NCBI GenBank assembly: GCA_955652215.1
Contig: CATPAX010000147.1
Location: forward strand, 1 to 10,330
DNA: 10,330 nucleotides
Direction of reading: 5' to 3'
Source: an uncultured Solirubrobacteraceae bacterium
GTDB lineage: Bacteria; Actinomycetota; Thermoleophilia; Solirubrobacterales; Solirubrobacteraceae
Shown here: positions 1 through 6,546 of the stretch, one piece after another
Layout: every line of letters begins with the position of its first letter
Position numbering within the stretch: the stretch's first letter is position 1
Program-made: the position numbers and the translations under genes
Notes under the pieces: model-generated
The model's database searches: none
The model's input: the letters and a program-made list of their open reading frames with translations, nothing else
Told to the model about the DNA's origin: nothing

Positions 1-1998
1 GACTGCTGCCGCAGACAGCAGCTTATGGGCGGCGTCCGATAAAAGCTCCAGACGCCGGGCGAGGAAATCTCCCGCCTCCTGAGAGGACTGTGCGCCCGCC
101 ATCGCATCCGGATCGATCCGCCACCCGAACGGCTCGTCGACCAGTGCTCCGCACTCCACCAGGCCACGGAGCACCGCGGACGCCATGAACGGGTTTCCCC
201 GCGACAGTCGGACCACCGCTTCACGCGCCTGCTCTGGGAGTTCCCCGGCCATGGTCTCCGCGAGGCGCTCGACGTCGGGCTCGGCAAGTGGCGGAAGCAG
301 CAACTTCAGCGTCGGCGCCACGCGCCTGAGCGGATGGTCGGCCGCAACCTCTTCGGAGCGGAAAGCCACGACCACGAGCACGTGGCGCCTCACAGCGCGC
401 GTCTCGGCTATCGCGTGCCAGTGCTCGAGGAGATGCGCCGTAAGACTGCTCGACCACTGACAGTCGTCAAGGATCACGACTGCTGGCTGTTCGCTAGACC
501 CGAGCGACTCGAGTAGTTTCGAGAGCCCTTCGACGATCAGCGTCTCGGCGAAGGCTTCCGGACCGAGATCGACGGCGCCCTGCGGCTCGAGCACCTCGGC
601 CAGCTCAGGCAGCACCGCGCACACCGGGCCCTGCAGATCGCCGAGGGCCCCTGCGATCGCCGCAGCGACATCTGGGTCGAGGCTTGCCCGCGAGACGATC
701 TCCTGCGCGATCCCGACGATCACCGGTAGGGGACGGCTTGCGACCTGCTCGATGCCTTGAGCGCGCAAGATCCACGCCCCCGCGCGAGCGGCCCGATGCG
801 CGAGCTCCTCGAGCAGGCGGGTCTTACCGCCGCCTGACTCGGCCTCGAGCACCACGAGTCCGCCCGCGCCTGCGCTCGCCGCGCGGAACTGAGCGTCGAG
901 CGCCGCAAACTCGTCTCCGCGACCGACGAAGGCGGGCTCAACGAGCGTGCTCCGCGGGTCGTGCAGACCAATTACCAGCGGGGGCTCGTCGATCCCGTGA
1001 CGCCTGGCGGCCTCGATCTCGATCAGGTCCGCGAGCGCCGCCTGGGCCGACTGGTAGCGGTCGCGAGGCTCCTTTGCGAGCAGGCGCTGTAGAAACTCGT
1101 CGAAGACGCGCGGGACGTCGATGCCCAGGTCCCGCAGCGAGGGTGGCGCGATCGTGAGATGGCGGCGCAGGAGCTCGCCGACGCTGTCGGCCTCAAACGG
1201 CGGCACCCCGGCAAGACATTCGAACACCAAGACGCCGACGGAATAGAGGTCTGAGCGCTCGTCGACGGGACGCGCGAGGAGCCCCGCTTGCTCGGGCGAG
1301 GAATACATCGCGGTACGCAGTAGCTGTTGCTGATCGGGGGTCTCGATCAGCGAGCTGCGCCCGAGGCCGAAGTCGGCCAGGGTGGCCCGATCAACGGGGC
1401 CGTCGTCCGGGACGATCACGTTCTCCGGCTTGACGTTGCGGTGCAGAACCCCGCAGCCATGAGCCTCGCGAAGGGCCTCGAGCACCCCGCGCCCGACCAC
1501 GAGCGACTCATCGACCGTCAAGGGCCGCTCCTGGAGGCCCTGGTCGAGTCCCGCTCCGGGTACAAAGGGCGTCACGAGATACCCGCGACCATCCGTTTCG
1601 GAGACCAGCAGCGGCGCGGCGAAGGAGGTCGTCTCGAGCTTGGACAGCGCTTCGACGTCGTGCTCGAGGCGCATCCAAGCGCCCGAGGAGATAGCGGCGA
1701 CCGGGGCGGTCTTGATCACCACCTCCGAGCCATCGCGCTCGTCGCTCGCGAGCCAAGTCTGTACCACCCGCCCGCTGCGTAGCACCGAGCGCAGGCGAAG
1801 ATGTGGCTCGACGATTGGGCCGTTGATCGTGCGCCGCCGGCCGGTAGCTGCGGCTGAGCCGTTCTCAGCGTATGGTCGCGCCCAATTGGCAGCCGCGGCG
1901 TCGTCCCCCACCCCATTCGGGGCCGGCACACCATCGGCGGCGCCGGCGGTGATGACGTCGTCGGATACGTCCTCGTATTCGGAGGGCTCCGCGCTCAT
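1..1998 (-). CDS. Ser/Thr protein kinase-like domain fused to AAA-type ATPase (partial, C-terminus off window)
   Basis: Open reading frame of 666 codons running off the left edge. An in-frame TGA at 2008-2010 lies just upstream of the ATG, which fixes the start near 1998. Residues 1-60 are acidic and Ala/Gly-rich, probably disordered. A kinase fold spans about 70-345: degenerate glycine loop around 74-82, VIK lysine K96, likely alpha-C E112, catalytic loop HRNVKPEN at 186-193, DFG at 209-211, a YSSPEQ-type APE motif, then DERSDLYSVGV. The usual catalytic Asp of HRD is Asn188. From about 355 an AAA_16-like ATPase follows: FVGR entry motif, Walker A ending GGGKT (K392) and Walker B VVILDD (510-512). 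This order resembles the large multi-domain kinase/ATPase regulators (some end in a GAF-histidine kinase or LuxR domain); the C-terminal output domain cannot be seen. Likely a cytosolic regulator. No Shine-Dalgarno at ideal spacing is visible. Confidence 0.88.
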   Translation of the reverse strand, partial: MSAEPSEYEDVSDDVITAGAADGVPAPNGVGDDAAAANWARPYAENGSAAATGRRRTINGPIVEPHLRLRSVLRSGRVVQTWLASDERDGSEVVIKTAPVAAISSGAWMRLEHDVEALSKLETTSFAAPLLVSETDGRGYLVTPFVPGAGLDQGLQERPLTVDESLVVGRGVLEALREAHGCGVLHRNVKPENVIVPDDGPVDRATLADFGLGRSSLIETPDQQQLLRTAMYSSPEQAGLLARPVDERSDLYSVGVLVFECLAGVPPFEADSVGELLRRHLTIAPPSLRDLGIDVPRVFDEFLQRLLAKEPRDRYQSAQAALADLIEIEAARRHGIDEPPLVIGLHDPRSTLVEPAFVGRGDEFAALDAQFRAASAGAGGLVVLEAESGGGKTRLLEELAHRAARAGAWILRAQGIEQVASRPLPVIVGIAQEIVSRASLDPDVAAAIAGALGDLQGPVCAVLPELAEVLEPQGAVDLGPEAFAETLIVEGLSKLLESLGSSEQPAVVILDDCQWSSSLTAHLLEHWHAIAETRAVRRHVLVVVAFRSEEVAADHPLRRVAPTLKLLLPPLAEPDVERLAETMAGELPEQAREAVVRLSRGNPFMASAVLRGLVECGALVDEPFGWRIDPDAMAGAQSSQEAGDFLARRLELLSDAAHKLLSAAAV

Positions 1999-2311
1999 GC
2001 CCCCTGCTCAGCGACTCCGCTCATTGCGATGTTCGTTCGCCAGTTGCCCCAGGCTTTCCCTGGTCGCCGCACCCCCCAAAACGCGAGGACCCAAGGAGTT
2101 TTTCGGGACGATACTCCCCATTTCTGTACGCTCGCAAGCGGGCGAGGCCGTTTGTCAGCCCCATACCTCCTAAAAGCTCACTAATTCGACGAAAAGCTGA
2201 CGACGGGTTCTCATTTGGGCTGCTCGATCATTCTTTCGGTGCCCTGTGACGCCAACCGGTGCAGGGCCAATTTTGCCGCCAGGCGCCACCCGGGCGGTAT
2301 CGTCCCGGACC
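1999..2311. other. Divergent intergenic region between kinase and PRC-like gene
   Basis: About 310 bases that must hold the 5' regions of two divergent genes. It is more AT-rich than its surroundings, especially about 2080-2240. On the minus strand, an AGGAGG lies directly against an ATG (2162-2164), opening a 47-codon frame that stops at 2021-2023, 22 nt before the kinase start. A small hairpin CCAGG/CCTGG with a 5-nt loop sits at 2049-2063. I could not pick out a convincing -35/-10 pair on either strand, and no known riboswitch consensus fits. An upstream GTG at 2246 is in frame with the plus-strand gene. Confidence 0.5.
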
Positions 2312-2686
2312 GTGATAGACGAGGGTCTCCCGATCGCATACGAGGTGCTCGACGAGGGTGTGCCGGTCTACGCCTTCGGAGGGCACCAGGTGGGTACCGT
2401 CGAGCACGTCGTCGCTGCCCCGGAGCTCGACATCTTTCATGGGATCGTGATCGATGTGGATGGCGAGCGGAAGTTCGTGCCCGCCGATCAAATCGCCTCG
2501 TTGCACGAGCGTGGAGTCGACCTGGCGATCGACGCGGCGGCGGTTACGGCGCTGCCCCCACCGCACGGCGGGGCGCCGGCATGGCGCGACGCTGAGCCGG
2601 GCGTAAGGCCGAGCGCCTGGCAGCACTTTCTCGATCTCCTCTCGGGCCGCGATCCGAGAAGCAGGAACTGGACCGAAGAGCAGTAG
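2312..2686 (+). CDS. PRC-barrel-like domain protein (small, function unknown)
   Basis: A 124-residue protein from GTG 2312. The first 75 residues read as a small beta-barrel: IAYEVLDEGVPVYAFGG, then HQVGTVEHVVAAPELDIFHGIVID, then a KFVPADQI strand. This pattern is seen in PRC-barrel/DUF2171-like proteins common in actinobacteria. The tail is Pro-rich and charged with a short helix (WQHFLDLL). PRC barrels bind RNA, proteins or photosynthetic complexes in different families, so no specific role can be assigned. An in-frame GTG at 2246 would add 22 residues; I prefer 2312 because the extra stretch is Pro/Gly/Ala-rich and homology-like sequence starts right after 2312, but neither start has a good ribosome-binding site. 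The stop TAG (2684-2686) directly abuts the stop of the convergent nitroreductase gene. Confidence 0.7.
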   Translation: MIDEGLPIAYEVLDEGVPVYAFGGHQVGTVEHVVAAPELDIFHGIVIDVDGERKFVPADQIASLHERGVDLAIDAAAVTALPPPHGGAPAWRDAEPGVRPSAWQHFLDLLSGRDPRSRNWTEEQ

Positions 2687-3202
2687 CTACCAGCGCCCGC
2701 GGTGCACGACCTCCTCGAACGGTCTGCGATTGGGGTTGCGCAGCGGACGTAGCGGACGGTCCGCCGGATAGCCGAAGTCGATCAGGTACGCGGCAACCCG
2801 ATCTTCGGGAAGGTCGAGCACCCGGCGGGCCTGCGCCTGGTCGCCAACTGCGGAATGTCCGGCGCCGATCCCCAGATCGGCGGCAGCAATCATCATCGCC
2901 ATCGTCGCCTGACCGATGTCGTACCTCGCCGTGAGTCGCTGCCGTTCTTCCTCAAACCGGGGAATGACCAACGCGACGGTCGCAGCCGAATGCGCGACGT
3001 GCCCCGCGCCCCGCCAGACCTTCGCCAGCTCACGCAACTGCTCGCGATCGGTGACGAGCACGAAGTCCCACGGCTGCGAATTCCGCGAGGACGGTGCCCG
3101 CCGCCCGGCCTCGAGGATCCGGTCGAGGTCGCCGGCGCTGAGCTCCCGGTCCTCGAAGCTGCGGACGTTACGGCGAGAGGTGATCGCGTCCCACGTGTCC
3201 AT
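2687..3202 (-). CDS. Nitroreductase family protein (FMN-dependent NAD(P)H oxidoreductase)
   Basis: A 171-residue protein of usual length for a compact nitroreductase. The N-terminus has the FMN-phosphate signature RRNVRSFEDREL (residues 10-21), followed by LEAGRRAPSSRNSQPWDFVLV (about 30-50), the second FMN-contacting block. Later come DIGQATMAMMIAAADLGIGAG, the helix that packs at the dimer interface, and the GYPAD segment near the C-terminus. These proteins are cytosolic homodimers that use FMN and NAD(P)H to reduce nitroaromatics, quinones or enones; the natural substrate is not predictable. The start at 3202 is supported by an AAAGGAAGG purine tract 4-7 nt upstream; an in-frame ATG at 3280 would add 26 unlikely residues and overlap the divergent pdxH. 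The 62-nt gap to pdxH must hold both promoters. Confidence 0.9.
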   Translation of the reverse strand: MDTWDAITSRRNVRSFEDRELSAGDLDRILEAGRRAPSSRNSQPWDFVLVTDREQLRELAKVWRGAGHVAHSAATVALVIPRFEEERQRLTARYDIGQATMAMMIAAADLGIGAGHSAVGDQAQARRVLDLPEDRVAAYLIDFGYPADRPLRPLRNPNRRPFEEVVHRGRW

Positions 3203-3264
3203 GCTGCCTTCCTTTCGGTGGCCTTGAACAGACTCTAAGACGCGATGCGCCGATAATGCTCGGG

Positions 3265-3879
3265 ATGCAGGAGTTCGCAAACCCTATGAGCGAGAGCGAT
3301 GTCGATGCTGACCCGGTCGCGCAGTTCGCCGCGTGGTTCGCGCAGGCGTCCGGCGCCGGCATCCGGATGCCCGAGGCCGTCGCAGTCGCGACCGCTTCAG
3401 CCGGGGGCGAACCATCTGTCCGCATGGTGCTCCTCAAACGCTTCGACAAGCGCGGCTTCGTGTTCTTCACAAACTATGAGAGCCGCAAGGGACGGGAGCT
3501 GACCGAGAACCCGCGGGCTGCGTTGCTGTTCTACTGGGACGCTCTCGGGCGCCAGGTGCGAATCGAGGGGCCCGTCCGGCGGACGTCTGCGGAGGAGTCC
3601 GAAGAGTACGTGCGAAGCCGACCGCGGGGAAGCCAGATCAGCGCCCTTGCCTCACCGCAGAGCCGCCCTGTCGCGGATCGCGCGGAGCTAGAGCGCAGCG
3701 TGGCGGAGATAGCCGCCGGGCACATTGAGGGTGAACTGCCAATCCCGTCGTGGTGGGGTGGCTACGTGGTGGAGCCCGAGAGCTTCGAGTTCTGGCAGCA
3801 CCGGGAGGACCGCCTGCACGACCGGCTCCGCTACACGCCTGACGGGACGGGGTGGCGAATCGAGAGGCTCGCGCCATAG
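3265..3879 (+). CDS. pdxH: Pyridoxamine/pyridoxine 5'-phosphate oxidase
   Basis: A 204-residue FMN enzyme that oxidises pyridoxamine or pyridoxine phosphate to pyridoxal phosphate, the last step of vitamin B6 synthesis and salvage. Visible hallmarks are an N-terminal DADPVAQFAAWF, the FMN-binding RMVLLKRFDKRGFVFFTNY (from about residue 53), SRKGREL, ALLFYWDALGRQVRIEGPV, the SQISALASPQS segment, and the C-terminal family signature FEFWQHREDRLHDR ending with the typical RLAP. Length and order match full-length PdxH. Three in-frame ATGs exist at 3256, 3265 and 3286; 3265 gives the best match to the family N-terminus (MQEF...DADP), but none has a strong ribosome-binding site. It is followed after 52 nt by a PPOX-fold gene and then an LLM gene on the same strand, suggesting an operon of flavin-type enzymes. 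Confidence 0.95.
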   Translation: MQEFANPMSESDVDADPVAQFAAWFAQASGAGIRMPEAVAVATASAGGEPSVRMVLLKRFDKRGFVFFTNYESRKGRELTENPRAALLFYWDALGRQVRIEGPVRRTSAEESEEYVRSRPRGSQISALASPQSRPVADRAELERSVAEIAAGHIEGELPIPSWWGGYVVEPESFEFWQHREDRLHDRLRYTPDGTGWRIERLAP

Positions 3880-3931
3880 TGACCCGGGGCATCAATTCGT
3901 CGCCGCTCGAGCGTCTGCCGGGCCACAAGCG

Positions 3932-4357
3932 ATGAGCGTCCTCACGCCATCGGCCCGTGCGGTGATCGAGTCAGACCACTTGGCGCATCTGGTGACGCTC
4001 GATCCCGACGGCCACCCGCACGTCACGATCGCCTGGCTGGGACTCGACGGCGACGAGATCGTGATCGGCAGCCTTCGCTGGTTCCGCAAGCTCCGAAACA
4101 TCCAGCGAGACCCGCGCGTCTGTGTCTCGAAGGAGGGCCTCGCTCTTCACCCGATCGGGCTCCGTGAGTACCTGGTCGTCTATGGAACGGCGCGGATCGA
4201 GGAGGGTGGCGCCGCGGACCTCCTGCGGCGTCTCGCCCGGGTGTACATCGGTCCCGATACGACATTCCCTCCCGACCAGGACCCGCCGCCTGGGTGGATC
4301 ACTCGGATCACACCGGAGCGCCTCGGCGGAGCCGGGCCCTGGATGCAAGGAGAGTAG
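3932..4357 (+). CDS. PPOX-class (F420-type) split-barrel oxidoreductase
   Basis: A 141-residue protein with the split beta-barrel pattern of the pyridoxamine-phosphate-oxidase-like superfamily: [32 protein letters not shown], then a cofactor-contacting helix [16 protein letters not shown], then a [16 protein letters not shown] strand pair. This spacing is typical of the small actinobacterial PPOX proteins annotated as F420-dependent oxidoreductases, which reduce or bind biliverdin, fatty acids or quinone-like substrates using F420H2 or flavin. The cofactor is inferred from family resemblance only. ATG 3932 is the only sensible start; upstream frame-open sequence overlaps pdxH. It ends 7 nt before the LLM oxidoreductase start, and the AAGGAGAG of that next gene lies inside its last codons, indicating translational coupling. 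Confidence 0.85.
   Translation: MSVLTPSARAVIESDHLAHLVTLDPDGHPHVTIAWLGLDGDEIVIGSLRWFRKLRNIQRDPRVCVSKEGLALHPIGLREYLVVYGTARIEEGGAADLLRRLARVYIGPDTTFPPDQDPPPGWITRITPERLGGAGPWMQGE
4347..4354 (+). promoter_or_regulatory. Ribosome-binding site for the LLM oxidoreductase
   Basis: AAGGAGAG lies 10 nt before the ATG at 4365 and inside the last codons of the upstream PPOX gene. It decides the start of the LLM gene, whose frame is open much further upstream (to before 4122), and points to translational coupling of the two genes. Confidence 0.75.
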
Positions 4358-4364
4358 TCGCCAC

Positions 4365-5408
4365 ATGCGCTTGTCCGTCCTTGACCAGTCCCCCGTGTCC
4401 GAGGGCTTCACCGCCGCCGACGCCCTGCAGAACACGCTCGATCTCGCTCATCTGGCGGACGAGCTCGGATACCACCGGTACTGGGTGGCCGAGCACCACG
4501 GCGGTCCGATGCTCGCGAGCGCGGCACCAGAGGTCCTGATCGGCCCGATCGCCGCAGCCACGCGCCGGATTCGCGTGGGGAGCGGCGGCGTGATGCTTCC
4601 CCACTACAGCCCGCTGAAGGTTGCAGAGACGTTCACGATGCTGGCGGCTCTGTTTCCGGGCCGCATCGACCTCGGGATCGGCCGGGCGTCTGGGACGGAT
4701 CCATTGACCACGTACGCGCTCCAGCGAGACCGCCGCCAGGCGTCCCCCGACGACTTCCCCCAGCAGCTGGCTGAGCTGCTCGCGTATTTGGAGGACAACC
4801 TGCCCGCCGACCATCCCTTCCACCGGCTCCCCGCCGCGCTTCCCGGCCGACCCGAGGTGCCGAGCACATGGCTACTCGGCTCATCGCCGCAGAGTGCAAT
4901 CTGGGCGGCCGACTTGCGATTGCCGTATGCGTTCGCGGACTTCATCAACCGCGACGGCGCGGAGATCGCCGCGCTCTACCGCGAGCGCTTCTCGAGCGAC
5001 GCCCAGGACGGGGGCCCGCAGACCGCCGTTGCCGCGTGGGTCCTGTGTGCATCGAGCGACGAGGAGGCTGAGCTGTTGGCGACGAGCAGCCGGATGACGC
5101 TGCGGCTGCTGCGACGTGGCCAGCTGATCCCAGTTCCGCCGCCGGAGAAAGCACGGGAATGGTTGGCGCGTGAGGAGCGCACCCAGAGCGCAGCGCGAGC
5201 AGGTCGGAGAGCGATCATCGGCTCACCGAACACGGTGCTTCCGGCGCTTGAGGCACTGGCAGACGAATACGGCGCTGACGAGGTGATCGTCGTGACGATC
5301 ACCCATGATCACCAGGCGAGGCGTCGCTCCTATGAGCTGCTCGCCGAGGCTGTCGGACTGGCCCGTCCGGACGCCGAGGCGAGTGACCCTGTGGCGCACC
5401 TGCGCTGA
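4365..5408 (+). CDS. LLM-class (bacterial luciferase-like) flavin oxidoreductase, MsnO8-type group
   Basis: A 347-residue TIM-barrel flavin/F420 oxidoreductase. The N-terminus [11 protein letters not shown], then [18 protein letters not shown] (about 30-47), [21 protein letters not shown] (68-88) and [17 protein letters not shown] (97-113) closely follow the luciferase-family 'group 1' (MsnO8-like) pattern. The C-terminal [26 protein letters not shown] is the typical flavin-phosphate-side strand and helix. Members use FMNH2 or F420 for monooxygenation or hydride transfer; the substrate is not predictable. The start at 4365 rests on the AAGGAGAG upstream and on the conserved N-terminus. It is likely the last gene of the pdxH-PPOX-LLM operon. 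A neighbouring flavin-type reductase could supply reduced cofactor, but this is inference. Confidence 0.93.
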   Translation: MRLSVLDQSPVSEGFTAADALQNTLDLAHLADELGYHRYWVAEHHGGPMLASAAPEVLIGPIAAATRRIRVGSGGVMLPHYSPLKVAETFTMLAALFPGRIDLGIGRASGTDPLTTYALQRDRRQASPDDFPQQLAELLAYLEDNLPADHPFHRLPAALPGRPEVPSTWLLGSSPQSAIWAADLRLPYAFADFINRDGAEIAALYRERFSSDAQDGGPQTAVAAWVLCASSDEEAELLATSSRMTLRLLRRGQLIPVPPPEKAREWLAREERTQSAARAGRRAIIGSPNTVLPALEALADEYGADEVIVVTITHDHQARRRSYELLAEAVGLARPDAEASDPVAHLR

Positions 5409-5441
5409 CCACCTCAAGCAGATCGGCGCATCGTTCCTGGA

Positions 5442-5650
5442 GTGCGCGGGCTGCTGCTGACCCTGGTCACGAACTGCCTCGGGCTCGCATTGGCAAAATC
5501 GTGAGCGGCTTCGACATCCACGGCTTCTGGCCGACGGTCGGAGGCGCACTCATCCTGTGGGTTGTCAATCTCGTGCTGGCACCCTGGCGTCGAAAGGCGC
5601 GTAAGTACAAGCGCGGTCGCGCCCGAATACGGCGACCACGCGTGGGTTAG
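5442..5650 (+). pseudogene. Frameshifted remnant of a phage-holin-4-like small membrane protein
   Basis: From GTG 5442 one frame encodes VRGLLLTLVTNCLGLALAK and hits TGA at 5502-5504. The frame one base back then continues IVSGFDIHGFWPTVGGALIL and WVVNLVLAPWRRK to TAG at 5648-5650. Joined at the AAAA run 5495-5498, the two pieces form one repeat unit of the Phage_holin_4_2 (mycobacterial four-helix holin-like, YvlD-like) family: a hydrophobic helix, the GF-x-h-x-GFW loop, a second hydrophobic helix, then a basic tail. Full members are about 110-120 residues with two such units, so this one is also short. It could be a decaying gene, a one-base sequencing or assembly error in the A run, or, less likely, programmed -1 slippage. 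Its stop overlaps the stop of the convergent SRPBCC gene. Confidence 0.55.
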
Positions 5651-6099
5651 CGATCCAGGCGCCCGAGCGCGTCAACCGCCGCCTGGAGGAATCCAGCTGC
5701 GATCGAATCGGCGAGGCCGCCAAGCGGCATCATCCGCGGGACTGACAGGTTTGCGTCGAGCTCGACGCTCAGACGACTGTCGGCGTCCAGGCGCCAGATC
5801 ACCGTGAAGCGCTCGCCGTCACCCGGGCCGTGCGAGATCCGCTCGAGCCTGACAGAGCCGGCGGGGTCGGCACGGACCGCCATCGTCAGGTCGAAGTCCC
5901 TAACCAGTGGCCCCCTGGCGATATGGAGCTTGGCTCGAACCTGCGCGGGTGCGCCGTCGCCGTTGCGCTCCAGCACCTGCGCTTCCCGAACGGCCTCCGG
6001 GTACCACTGCGGATATGCGTCGACTGCGGCGAGGAAGCGAACGCACTCGTCCTTCGCGACCGTCACAGCCGCGCTCGCGGTGCCGCGTAGCTGCTTCAT
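5647..6099 (-). CDS. SRPBCC-family (START/polyketide cyclase-like) protein
   Basis: A 150-residue single-domain protein with the helix-grip pattern of the SRPBCC superfamily: a first strand ending in AAVTVAKDECVRFLAAVDAYPQWYPEAVREAQVLER (the CVRFL helix and YPQWYP motif are hallmarks), a run of alternating strands (AKLHIARGPLVRDFDLTMAV, VRLERISHG, FTVIWRLDADSRLSVELDANLSVP) and a long C-terminal helix AAGFLQAAVDALGRL. These proteins hold hydrophobic ligands in a cavity; the ligand is unknown. It starts 9 nt after the stop of the membrane-protein gene upstream, so the two are probably co-transcribed. Its TAA overlaps the TAG of the holin-like remnant on the other strand. Confidence 0.88.
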   Translation of the reverse strand: MKQLRGTASAAVTVAKDECVRFLAAVDAYPQWYPEAVREAQVLERNGDGAPAQVRAKLHIARGPLVRDFDLTMAVRADPAGSVRLERISHGPGDGERFTVIWRLDADSRLSVELDANLSVPRMMPLGGLADSIAAGFLQAAVDALGRLDR

Positions 6100-6108
6100 G
6101 CTTCGAGG

Positions 6109-6486
6109 CTACAGCTGGCGGGAGGACCACAGTACGGCTGATAGCAGCACGCTGACGAGCGCGATGACCAGTCCGATGATCCAGCCCTGGACCTTATTGG
6201 CGGCGAGGATTGCGCCGAGCGCAACGCCGATTCCCACAACCCCTCCGGTGGCGACCACCCGGACGAACAACCGCTCGATTCCTGAGCGCCGGCGCTCACG
6301 GCCGGGCAGCATGTTCGGTGCCGCCGGATGGGAGCCCGCGGGTGCCTCGGCATCGGGGGCGGTGACCGAGTCAGCGGGTGCGGCGCCACCGGGCACGGTG
6401 GCAGAACCCCCCGGGACGCCGCGGTCATCCTCGAGTTCGGAGCGGTGGTCCAGGACGGGGTCGGGTCGATCCTCCTCGGATGCCAT
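6109..6486 (-). CDS. Small two-helix membrane protein with acidic, Pro/Ala-rich N-terminus
   Basis: A 125-residue protein with no recognised family. Residues 1-60 are acidic and rich in Pro, Ala and Gly, likely disordered; residues 62-68 carry a positive patch (GRERRRS) that would sit on the cytosolic side. Two hydrophobic segments follow, about 74-96 and 100-121, separated by NKVQG, leaving a very short C-terminal tail. A hairpin-like membrane anchor with both ends in the cytosol is predicted. A GGGGAG tract lies about 10 nt before the ATG at 6484-6486. It sits 9 nt ahead of the SRPBCC gene, in a probable two-gene operon, and 60 nt from the divergent 2H-phosphoesterase gene. Confidence 0.8.
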   Translation of the reverse strand: MASEEDRPDPVLDHRSELEDDRGVPGGSATVPGGAAPADSVTAPDAEAPAGSHPAAPNMLPGRERRRSGIERLFVRVVATGGVVGIGVALGAILAANKVQGWIIGLVIALVSVLLSAVLWSSRQL

Positions 6487-6537
6487 ATCTCACGTCTCCC
6501 CGCAGGCGCCCCGAAGGAAACGCGCGTTCGGCGCGAC

Positions 6538-6541
6538 GGAG
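6538..6541 (+). promoter_or_regulatory. Ribosome-binding site choosing the 2H-phosphoesterase start
   Basis: GGAG lies 5 nt before the ATG at 6547. The frame is open further upstream to 6328, but that part would overlap the divergent membrane-protein gene on the other strand, so this site favours 6547. Confidence 0.5.
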
Positions 6542-6546
6542 CCCAG

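Noticed and set aside
1327..2173. Plus-strand frames antisense to the kinase
   Set aside because: No motifs; the minus strand carries kinase motifs in one uninterrupted frame.
1999..2245. Possible riboswitch in the kinase leader (hairpin with GAAAG loop)
   Set aside because: I compared it by eye with c-di-AMP, c-di-GMP, cobalamin, SAM and glycine consensus features and found no match; only a 5-bp stem is certain.
3971..4435. Minus-strand frame antisense to the PPOX gene
   Set aside because: No recognisable domain, and the PPOX and LLM genes on the plus strand have clear motifs and coupled starts.
5442..5650. Programmed frameshift gene as the main explanation for the holin-like frames
   Set aside because: There is only an A4 run and no canonical slippery heptamer or clear downstream structure; a pseudogene or sequencing indel is simpler.
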